The notes under the pieces were generated by a model. The model saw only the letters and a list, made by a program, of their open reading frames with translations. It did no database searches and was not told the origin of the DNA. From positions 1 through 11,392 of the forward strand of contig CAZVEE010000104.1 in assembly GCA_964625525.1 (NCBI GenBank): a DNA stretch of 11,392 bases. Reading direction: 5' to 3'. Numbering within the stretch: position 1 is the first letter of the stretch; each line of letters opens with the position of its first letter. The translations under genes were made by a program, and so were the position numbers. The DNA is from CAZVEE01 sp964625525. GTDB taxonomy: Bacteria; Pseudomonadota; Alphaproteobacteria; JAJFIK01. This document shows, in pieces, positions 4,302 to 10,189 of the stretch.

Positions 4302-7112
4302 TTAGAAGCCGCCGAAGCGCTTCGTCAGGCCCACCTTGATGATCCGGCCCACGGCGGAATGGGTGTAGGGATCGTAGTTCAGGTCTAGACGGGCAAAGGG
4401 CGGATCTTCGTCCGTCACATTGACCGCCGACAGCGACCCTTGAATGTCGTAAGGCAGCGTCACGTTGTAGTGCAGGTCGAGCGTCGTCCAGCTGTCGATC
4501 TCCTGGCCGTTCCCAGAGATCTCCGGACGCTCGTCCTCATAGGAGTCCACGTGGCGGACCACCGCCAGGAAGTTGTGACGGCCAAGCTCGTAACCGAGGT
4601 TCACATTCCCTTTCCACTGGGGCAGCGAGCGCAGGAAGTTCGAGCGGTTGAGCTGACCCACCGCGTCGAAGGCATCAGACACCTGCACGCCTTCGATGGA
4701 GAAGGCGTCCACTTCATACTCGACCGTGTAGCTGATATCGCCGCCGATGGTCAGCACGCCCGGGCCCAGATCCTCATAGGTGAACTCGAAAGAGCCGTCG
4801 ATGCCAGAGGTCTGAATGTTCGGACCGTTGATCACATTGGTCTCGATGCGGGCGATATTGGCCGGAGCCGGATCGCCATTGAACGTGATCCGCTGCACGA
4901 TGGGCGCGTCCACATTCCCTGCGGCCAGTTCCGCGATCACCGCGCTCACAATGGCTTCCTGCGGCTCCACGATGATCGGGTCCTCAAAGTCGTAGAACCA
5001 GTAATCGATGGACGCCCGGAAGTTCCCCAGATCAACAAGCGCGCCGAGGTTAAAGGTGAAGGCCGTTTCCCCCTCGAGATCCGGGTTGCCGATCTGGTCC
5101 ACCGCCTTAAAGGCCGAGGTCGGCGCCACGAATTGCAGCGTAGTGGCTTGACCCGCCAACTGGTTCAAGGTCGGGGCCCGGAAGGTGGTCTGGGCCGACC
5201 CACGCAAAGCCAGCCAATCAGTCGCTTGCCAGCGCGCCTGAATTTTCGGGTCGAACGTGGAGCCCACATCGCCTGAATAGCTTTCAAAGCGTGCGGCCAC
5301 CTGAACGTCGAATGTGTCGGTCACCGGCAACGCCACCTCACCGAAGAGCGCGTAGACATTGCGATCATCTTCGAACGGCGTCGTGCCGGCCAGGAACCCG
5401 AACGGCCCCGTGGGCGAGTCACAGGTGAAATCCCCTTCGACCGGGCACGGACGCCGCGTCAGATCGGACAACACATCCGGCGCGGATTCATAGCCATCGC
5501 GACGGAACTGACCGCCGGCGGCCCAGGCGATGGAGCCCCCCCACAGATCGATGCCCGTGTCGCCATTGAACACCAGATCTGCGACAAAGAGGTCGGTTTC
5601 CACATTCAGCGACTGGTTACCCGTCAGCCACTCCGCCAACTCGCGGGAATTGGCCAGCTCCGGACGGAACTGCGGATTGACCGGACCGCCAAACGCATTC
5701 TGCTCAATGGCGTTGGAGAACGGATTGTAATACTGACAGCCGCCCACACCCGGCGTGCCCGTGGCCGGATCACAGTCCGGACCACCCAGGCCCTGCAGCG
5801 CCAGCGAAAAATTGTTGATGAAGATATCCGGCGAGATGACGGAGGCGGTGGAGTTGGCGTAGGTCAGCGCAAAGTCCCAGCCGATATCATCCCAGACGGT
5901 GCCGTTCAGACCCGCATTGATGCGGAACATCTCCCGCTCGCGGCTGCCTTCCTGGGCGCCTTTGCCCGGGAAACCGCCCGCACCGAAGCCACGGCCAAAA
6001 AAGAGCGCGCCAGCGGCGAAAGACTGCGCCAGCTCCGGATTGTCTTCCTGGAACGCGATGAGCCCGGGATGGTTCGGCAACACCACTTGCCCGGTCAGGA
6101 TCTGCGGCGGATAGGACGGCGAGGTTTTCCAGTCCGGCACATCGGTCTTGGCGTAGAGCCCTTCCACATGGAAATTCACGTCGCCAAAGATGACCTGATT
6201 ATACTCCGTGTAGATCTGATACCGGTTCTCGATCTCCACCAAATTGTCGAACTCGGTGAACTGGAAGCGGCAGAAGCCGGCCGCCAGGGTATTGCCCACC
6301 GCTTCACAACCCGTGTCGGGAATGAACGCACCCGTGTTCGAAGACACAAACGTCCCCGGATTACCGATGGACGAGTACCCGCCTTGAGGATTTTCCTCAA
6401 ACGAGCGCAGCGCGAAGTCGCGCTCACGGGTCGGCAGTTCGTTGCGGTGCTGGAAGCTGCCGGTCAGGAAAAAGTTCGCGTCGTCACCCTGCCAGCCATA
6501 AGAGACAGACGCGGAGTAATCGCCATCCGAGCCGTCGATAAAGCTGTAGTCGCCGCTCACTTCAAAGCCGTCGAGATCGTTCCGCGTAATGATGTTCACC
6601 ACACCCGCGATGGCATCCGAACCGTAGGTCGCCGCGGCACCGTCTTTCAGGATCTCGATACGGCCAATGGCGGAAACCGGAATCTGGTTGGTGTCAACGA
6701 AGAGCTGAGCCTGTTCCGCGAGCGCAAACGGCGCGGCCACCTGACGCCGACCGTTGATGAGCACCAATGTCCGCGCCGGGCCGAGGCCGCGCAAGTTGAT
6801 GTTCGCCGAGCCTTCCAGACCATTGGAGGTGAACTGGTTGGTCTCGCCGTCAATGCCGGAGCTGACACCCAGGTTCCGGATGAACTGGGTCAGGGTCGGC
6901 GTGCCGAGAATTTCCAGATCCTGACGGGATGTCACATCCACCGGCAGGGCTGCGTCCTCCGGCGTGCCGGCAATGAACGAGCCCGTAACAACCACTCGGT
7001 CGTCCGTCTCCGTCTCTTGGGCCACAGCCGGCACGGCGATACTGCCGGCCAGAAGCGCGGCACCGGCCGCGGACCACATCAGGTGGCGGTGAATCGTATC
7101 GCGTTTCAGCAT
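4302..7112 (-). CDS. TonB-dependent outer-membrane receptor (936 aa)
   Basis: A second TonB-dependent importer, of a different and larger subfamily. Signal peptide 1-31 (cleavage AVA|QE), TonB box RVVVTG (39-44), plug about 45-180 with INLRGLGPARTLVLINGRR (105-123) and RIEILKDGAAATYGSDAIAG (151-170), then a long barrel ending in the outer-membrane signal KVGLTKRFGGF. Three cysteine pairs (269/281, 447/459, 556/564) are each closely spaced and probably sit as disulfides in extracellular loops. This style of plug is common in large receptors of Caulobacter-, Sphingomonas- and Xanthomonas-like bacteria, many of which take up carbohydrates or other organic compounds; the substrate here is not readable. 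ATG at 7112 is chosen because GAGGGAGA precedes it by 6 bases; an in-frame GTG at 7133 would add seven residues ahead of the signal peptide. The next gene on this strand is the 723-residue receptor. Confidence 0.93.
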   Translation of the reverse strand: MLKRDTIHRHLMWSAAGAALLAGSIAVPAVAQETETDDRVVVTGSFIAGTPEDAALPVDVTSRQDLEILGTPTLTQFIRNLGVSSGIDGETNQFTSNGLEGSANINLRGLGPARTLVLINGRRQVAAPFALAEQAQLFVDTNQIPVSAIGRIEILKDGAAATYGSDAIAGVVNIITRNDLDGFEVSGDYSFIDGSDGDYSASVSYGWQGDDANFFLTGSFQHRNELPTRERDFALRSFEENPQGGYSSIGNPGTFVSSNTGAFIPDTGCEAVGNTLAAGFCRFQFTEFDNLVEIENRYQIYTEYNQVIFGDVNFHVEGLYAKTDVPDWKTSPSYPPQILTGQVVLPNHPGLIAFQEDNPELAQSFAAGALFFGRGFGAGGFPGKGAQEGSREREMFRINAGLNGTVWDDIGWDFALTYANSTASVISPDIFINNFSLALQGLGGPDCDPATGTPGVGGCQYYNPFSNAIEQNAFGGPVNPQFRPELANSRELAEWLTGNQSLNVETDLFVADLVFNGDTGIDLWGGSIAWAAGGQFRRDGYESAPDVLSDLTRRPCPVEGDFTCDSPTGPFGFLAGTTPFEDDRNVYALFGEVALPVTDTFDVQVAARFESYSGDVGSTFDPKIQARWQATDWLALRGSAQTTFRAPTLNQLAGQATTLQFVAPTSAFKAVDQIGNPDLEGETAFTFNLGALVDLGNFRASIDYWFYDFEDPIIVEPQEAIVSAVIAELAAGNVDAPIVQRITFNGDPAPANIARIETNVINGPNIQTSGIDGSFEFTYEDLGPGVLTIGGDISYTVEYEVDAFSIEGVQVSDAFDAVGQLNRSNFLRSLPQWKGNVNLGYELGRHNFLAVVRHVDSYEDERPEISGNGQEIDSWTTLDLHYNVTLPYDIQGSLSAVNVTDEDPPFARLDLNYDPYTHSAVGRIIKVGLTKRFGGF

Positions 7113-7226
7113 TGCGGATCTCCCTCGTCCCACTGGAGCCTAAGCGGTTCGTCCGCGGCCCCTTTATCACTGTTGCCGGTTCATGCCCCTGACCGAAAAG
7201 GTCGTGACCATGATCATTAATGCCGT

Positions 7227-7254
7227 GTTGGCGTTACCAATTGGTGGCGCCAAC
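7227..7254. promoter_or_regulatory. 28-bp near-perfect palindrome, operator candidate
   Basis: Outer half-sites GTTGGCG (7227-7233) and CGCCAAC (7248-7254) flank a perfectly palindromic centre ACCAATTGGT (7236-7245); only the two-base steps TT and GG between them fail to match, and they are T-G pairs. It lies 115 bases before the receptor start codon, between shared blocks 1 and 2. A palindrome without a loop suits a dimeric repressor better than an RNA hairpin. The protein that would bind is not in the window. Confidence 0.5.
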
Positions 7255-7393
7255 CCTTTGCAAGACCCGATCTCACGATCGCAACCCGCCAGAGGGCCGT
7301 ACACGGAAAACTGCGCGGCGGTTCGCGGCTGCTTCAGGCGCCCCATCGCCGCAGCCATGCCTCCCCAAATCGTCCGGAACGGACAAACTGTCA

Positions 7394-7427
7394 TTGTGCA
7401 GATGCGAAATTTTTCGCAATCGCACAA
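7394..7427. promoter_or_regulatory. Extended dyad related to the one at 4159-4190
   Basis: Inner arms TGCGAAA (7403-7409) and TTTCGCA (7412-7418) are perfect around TT; outer arms TTGTGC (7394-7399) and GCACAA (7422-7427) are also perfect, with three unpaired bases on each side. The centre is 298 bases from the receptor start. The other receptor has its dyad at almost the same distance. Confidence 0.45.
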
Positions 7428-7498
7428 AATCAAGTCGTCTACAGACGAAGCTCAAATCTAAGCGTCCGCGAAATCCCAAGTCGGATCAATGACAATTT

Positions 7499-7573
7499 GA
7501 GCCGCATGGAACGGCTCACGCCCGGCTCAGAGGGCTGAAACCCGCACGCCCGCTGGCAACCACCATCAGCCCT
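7499..7573. other. Cluster of inverted repeats, possible structured RNA
   Basis: GAGCCG (7499-7504) pairs with CGGCTC (7512-7517), and AGGGCTGA (7531-7538) pairs perfectly with TCAGCCCT (7566-7573), enclosing a small GCC-CGCT-GGC hairpin and the words AACCCGCAC and GGCAACCACC. The pattern looks like a folded RNA, but it does not match a riboswitch or small RNA that I can name, and either strand could fold. It is 387 bases or more upstream of the receptor start. Confidence 0.3.
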
Positions 7574-7880
7574 TGGCCCAAAACCCATTGTTTTCTGAGG
7601 ATTTCGACCAAAGGCGTATGGAGCGCACGCTCAAGAATGACAGATTATCAGTGTACAGCTTTAAACATGCATATGCACTTGAGGCAAATCCGCAACACAC
7701 GATCACAGCTCTGAAGAGCTTTACGCGGGTGGTAAAACAATTTTTGCAAGAACCGGAAGAACACTCCGAAAAACGAGATCATCCACAAACGAATTTAAGT
7801 GTGCATACACATAAATCGCACCCAAATTCTGTGCACCTACACAGACTATGCGCTGCACGCCAGGACTAGGCAATGAGTGA

Positions 7881-7912
7881 GTTTGCACGCGGCACAAAGC
7901 CAGCGCGCAAAC
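7881..7912 (-). terminator. Hairpin downstream of mnmA
   Basis: GTTTGCACGCGGC (7881-7893) pairs with GCCAGCGCGCAAAC (7899-7912), 13 pairs with one wobble and one bulged base, loop ACAAA. It begins 31 bases past the mnmA stop on the - strand. There is no T-run, so it is at best a weak intrinsic terminator or a transcript-end stabiliser. Confidence 0.4.
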
Positions 7913-7942
7913 CGATCCTGAATGGTGAAAAGGAAAAGCGGG

Positions 7943-9136
7943 CTAGGCGTCCGCCGAGAAGGCGCTGACCGTATCGGTGATCCAACCGCCGCCCAGCACA
8001 CGGGTGCCGCCCGCATCGCCGGTCTCACCCGCGCCGGGGGCATAGAAGACGCAGGCTTGTCCCGGCGCCACCCCCTCTTCTGGCTCCTCAAGGATCACCC
8101 CGATGCCGTCGGGGCCGGCCGTGAGGCGGGCGCGTTTGGGTGGCCGGGTGGACCGCACGCGCACCGTCACCGCCAGACCGTCCGGATCACCGTCGCCCAG
8201 CCAATTCACATCTTTCAGGCGAATGCGCGTGGCGAGCAGCGCCTCACGCGGGCCAACCAGCACCTGCGATCGCGCAGCATCCACACCAACAACGAAAAGG
8301 GGCTCGCCAGTCGCGATACCAAGGCCGCGCCGCTGGCCCACCGTGTAGTGGATAATGCCCTCATGACGGCCGAGCACGCGCCCGTCCACATGCACGATGT
8401 CACCGGGCTCGGCCGCGCCCGGGCGCAGACGTTCGATCACCGAGGTGTATTTGCCGGTGGGCACAAAACAGATGTCCTGGCTATCGGGCTTAGCCGCGAC
8501 CCCAAGGCCAAGCTGGGTCGCCAGCGCCCGGGTCTCGCTCTTGGGCAGCCCGCCCAGGGGAAAACGCAGAAAATCCAGCTGTTCTCGCGTGGTGGCGAAG
8601 AGGAAATAGCTCTGATCCCGGTCCGCATCGACCGCCCGGTGCAGTTCCGCGCCGCCCGGCCCGGCTGTGCGGCGCACATAATGGCCGGTGGCCAGCGCCT
8701 CGGCACCCAAGTCTCGGGCGGTATCCAACAGATCGCGAAACTTCACCCGCTCATTACACCGCACGCAAGGGATTGGCGTTTCCCCCTCCAGATAGGACTG
8801 AGCGAAATCGTCCATCACGGCGGCCCGAAACCGCGCTTCGTAATCGAGGACGTAGTGAGGCATATCGAGGCTTTCCGCCACGCGCCGGGCATCGTGAATA
8901 TCCTGCCCCGCGCAGCAAGCCCCCTTCTTGCGCACCGCTTCGCCGTGGTCATAGAGCTGGAGCGTGATGCCCACCACGTCATAGCCTTCCTGTTTCAGGA
9001 TGGCCGCCGTGACGGAGGAGTCCACACCGCCGGACATGGCCACAACCACGCGGCAGTCGCCCGGGGCCTTATCGAGGCCCAGACTGTTCAGGCCCGCCGC
9101 ATGGGCGGGGGTGGGATACGCCAGATCAATGCTCAT
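7943..9136 (-). CDS. mnmA: tRNA-uridine 2-sulfurtransferase MnmA
   Basis: Cytoplasmic enzyme (also called TrmU) that uses ATP and a persulfide relay to make 2-thiouridine at wobble position 34 of tRNAs for Lys, Glu and Gln. The 397-residue protein carries the PP-loop SGGVDSS (35-41) that binds ATP, the first catalytic cysteine in PCVRC (Cys124), the second in SQDICFV (Cys223), and the conserved GQRRGLG (267-273) of the central domain, followed by the C-terminal beta-barrel. An N-terminal extension of about 27 residues before the core strand is usual in alphaproteobacterial forms. ATG at 9136 is preferred over an upstream TTG (9172), which would lie inside the -35 element. No Shine-Dalgarno is visible; the -10 element is so close that the mRNA may be leaderless. 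It is divergent from sciP. Confidence 0.96.
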   Translation of the reverse strand: MSIDLAYPTPAHAAGLNSLGLDKAPGDCRVVVAMSGGVDSSVTAAILKQEGYDVVGITLQLYDHGEAVRKKGACCAGQDIHDARRVAESLDMPHYVLDYEARFRAAVMDDFAQSYLEGETPIPCVRCNERVKFRDLLDTARDLGAEALATGHYVRRTAGPGGAELHRAVDADRDQSYFLFATTREQLDFLRFPLGGLPKSETRALATQLGLGVAAKPDSQDICFVPTGKYTSVIERLRPGAAEPGDIVHVDGRVLGRHEGIIHYTVGQRRGLGIATGEPLFVVGVDAARSQVLVGPREALLATRIRLKDVNWLGDGDPDGLAVTVRVRSTRPPKRARLTAGPDGIGVILEEPEEGVAPGQACVFYAPGAGETGDAGGTRVLGGGWITDTVSAFSADA

Positions 9137-9144
9137 AGCTGCGG

Positions 9145-9172
9145 AATATAAGGACTGACGCCCCCGCAGCAA
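9145..9172 (-). promoter_or_regulatory. mnmA promoter, possibly giving a leaderless mRNA
   Basis: On the - strand TTGCTG (9167-9172) and TATATT (9145-9150) are 16 bases apart and match a housekeeping -35/-10 pair. Only 8 bases separate the -10 from the ATG at 9136, so transcription would begin at or next to the start codon. The absence of a Shine-Dalgarno in front of the gene agrees with this. Confidence 0.55.
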
Positions 9173-9242
9173 GCGTCACCCGCTTTGACGCCGCCAGCCG
9201 GATGAGTTCGGGCAAAACCGGCGGCGTTTTTCGGCCCTTTCG

Positions 9243-9281
9243 TTAACCTCATACTAACCGCTGCATTTAGCCGTTCCTTAA
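9243..9281 (+). promoter_or_regulatory. Two CtrA-type boxes upstream of sciP
   Basis: The CtrA full site is TTAA-N7-TTAA. Here TTAA-CCTCATA-CTAA occupies 9243-9257 and TTAG-CCGTTCC-TTAA occupies 9267-9281, each with one mismatch, starting 24 bases apart. They lie 53 to 91 bases before the sciP ATG, and more than 100 bases from the mnmA start. In Caulobacter sciP is activated by CtrA, and these sites fit that circuit. Confidence 0.7.
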
Positions 9282-9333
9282 ACGCACAGCCCTAGGCTCA
9301 TCGAGGGGTCGCGACGGTTAGGGAGTTGGCGTG

Positions 9334-9633
9334 ATGGCGGCGGTGAAGGCTCTGCGGGAAGAGACACGGGTGCATTATGTCATCGGCCCTGATGGTGGGC
9401 CGCTCACCCGTGCCGACCTGCCTCCGGCGAACACCACGCGCTGGGTCATTCGGCGCAAGGCCCAGGTGGTTGCGGCCGTCCATGGTGGCCTGATCACTCT
9501 GGATGAGGCCTGCACGCGCTATGCGTTGACCAAAGAAGAATTCTCCTCCTGGGAAGCCGCCATCAAACGCCACGGCCTGCCAGGCCTGCGCACCACCCGC
9601 CTCCAGCACTACCGGTCGCAAGTGCGCCCCTGA
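9334..9633 (+). CDS. sciP: SciP, small CtrA-inhibitory protein (DUF1153)
   Basis: A 99-residue DNA-binding protein of the DUF1153/SciP family. The family signature runs nearly unbroken: HYVIGPDGGPLTRADLPP (14-31), TRWVIRRKAQVVAAV (35-49), a helix-turn-helix segment GLITLDEACTRYALTKEEF (52-70), SWEAAI (72-77) and HGLPGLRTTRLQHYR (80-94). In Caulobacter crescentus SciP accumulates in G1 swarmer cells and blocks CtrA-dependent transcription, closing a feedback loop in the cell-cycle circuit. AGGGAG (9320-9325) precedes the ATG at 9334 by 8 bases; a GTG directly before it (9331) is an equally reachable start that would add one residue. Two CtrA-type boxes lie upstream. It is divergent from mnmA and 145 bp before a small membrane-protein gene. 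Confidence 0.95.
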   Translation: MAAVKALREETRVHYVIGPDGGPLTRADLPPANTTRWVIRRKAQVVAAVHGGLITLDEACTRYALTKEEFSSWEAAIKRHGLPGLRTTRLQHYRSQVRP

Positions 9634-9674
9634 GCCATTTCCCTGTCCCCGGTGCCGGCTTTGCGATACAGTGC

Positions 9675-9691
9675 CGCCCGCATTTCGGGCG
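9675..9691 (+). other. Small hairpin between sciP and the membrane-protein gene
   Basis: CGCCCG (9675-9680), loop CATTT, CGGGCG (9686-9691), starting 41 bases after the sciP stop. No T-run follows. It may be a weak terminator for sciP or chance in GC-rich DNA. Two GANTC words (the CcrM methylation motif of dimorphic Alphaproteobacteria) lie further on at 9709-9713 and 9771-9775, the second inside the ribosome-binding region of the next gene. Confidence 0.25.
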
Positions 9692-9778
9692 CGATGCAAC
9701 CAGCCGGCGACTCCGGCCTGCACGCCCGGCGCGGTCCGCATGGTGCGCGCCGCATGGCCTGTTGGAGGGGGACTCGAC

Positions 9779-10138
9779 ATGGAAATTGTTCAAGACATCA
9801 TCAGCAACATCACCCAAGCGCTGGAGCTGACCTTTCTGAATCGCGACGTGCTGCTGGCGGTCATCGCCGTGGTGATCGCATTCACATTCGGCTTCTTGAT
9901 GAAGACTTTTGAATTCGGCAAGGCGATTTTCCAAACGGTCTACGCGCTGTTCGCCTTCGCCCTGGTGGTCGCCATCATCAATCTGTTCCGCGGCGGGCGG
10001 ACCGACCTGTCCGGCTGGCTGACCAGCAATATCGACGCCTTTCTGAGCCTGACACTGCGGGACCTGCTGGTCTCGTTCATCGCGTTCTTCATCGTGATCA
10101 CGATCGCGCACTTCATCCGCTCCGCCTTCGACAAGTAA
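9779..10138 (+). CDS. Small inner-membrane protein, unknown function
   Basis: A 119-residue protein I cannot assign to a family. It has an amphipathic N-terminal stretch (residues 1-20), then three predicted membrane helices: about 23-41 (VLLAVIAVVIAFTFGF), 49-69 (AIFQTVYALFAFALVV) and 95-113 (DLLVSFIAFFIVITIAHF). The loop between helices 2 and 3 is polar and holds RGGRTDLSGW. There is no signal peptide with a cleavage site. ATG at 9779 is chosen because GGAGGGGG (9764-9771) sits just before it; an upstream ATG at 9671 would add 36 residues of unlikely composition. It follows sciP on the same strand and converges with the acyl-CoA dehydrogenase gene, 30 bp away. Confidence 0.8.
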   Translation: MEIVQDIISNITQALELTFLNRDVLLAVIAVVIAFTFGFLMKTFEFGKAIFQTVYALFAFALVVAIINLFRGGRTDLSGWLTSNIDAFLSLTLRDLLVSFIAFFIVITIAHFIRSAFDK

Positions 10139-10159
10139 GACGGAGCAAAGACCGCTGGC

Positions 10160-10189
10160 CCGCCCGCGTCAGACAAAGGACGCGGGCGG
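10160..10189. terminator. Bidirectional hairpin between convergent genes
   Basis: CCGCCCGCGTC (10160-10170) and GACGCGGGCGG (10179-10189) form a perfect 11-bp stem with loop AGACAAAG. It serves the end of the membrane-protein gene (stop at 10138) on the + strand and spans the stop codon (10169-10171) and last codons of the acyl-CoA dehydrogenase on the - strand. T-runs are absent on both sides, so termination strength is uncertain, but position and symmetry suit a shared transcript end. Confidence 0.5.

Larger units (their letters stand above)
7113..7942 (-). promoter_or_regulatory. 830-bp upstream region of the 936-residue receptor gene
   Basis: No gene I would defend lies between the receptor start (7112) and the mnmA stop (7943). 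The proximal half holds block 1 (ACCATGATCA, 7207-7216), a 28-bp palindrome (7227-7254), block 2 (GATCTCACGA, 7269-7278) and block 3 (TTGTGCAG, 7394-7401) opening a dyad to 7427. The middle holds inverted repeats at 7499-7573. From about 7610 to 7870 the DNA is visibly AT-richer than anything else in the window, with many TGTGCA/TGCACA words. A hairpin that may end mnmA lies at 7881-7912. Confidence 0.55.

Noticed and set aside
6069..7220. 383-codon + strand frame opposite the 936-residue receptor
   Set aside because: Long antisense frame typical of GC-rich genes; the receptor on the other strand has complete plug and barrel motifs.
7203..7220. Fur-box resemblance of ACCATGATCATTAATG
   Set aside because: Too few matches to the Fur consensus, and the version upstream of the other receptor is worse, so iron regulation is not supported.
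7760..7830. DnaA-box-like words (TCATCCACA and relatives) in the AT-rich island, suggesting a replication origin
   Set aside because: Only one near-match, no cluster of boxes and no origin-associated genes nearby.
7573..7869. 98-codon + strand open frame (TTG start, or ATG at 7618)
   Set aside because: No convincing ribosome binding site, codon use unlike the other genes, a histidine-rich tail and no recognisable domain; treated as an AT-rich non-coding island, although a short transferred gene cannot be excluded.
7922..9151. 409-codon + strand frame opposite mnmA
   Set aside because: Antisense shadow of a well-conserved gene with all MnmA catalytic motifs; the translation has no recognisable features.
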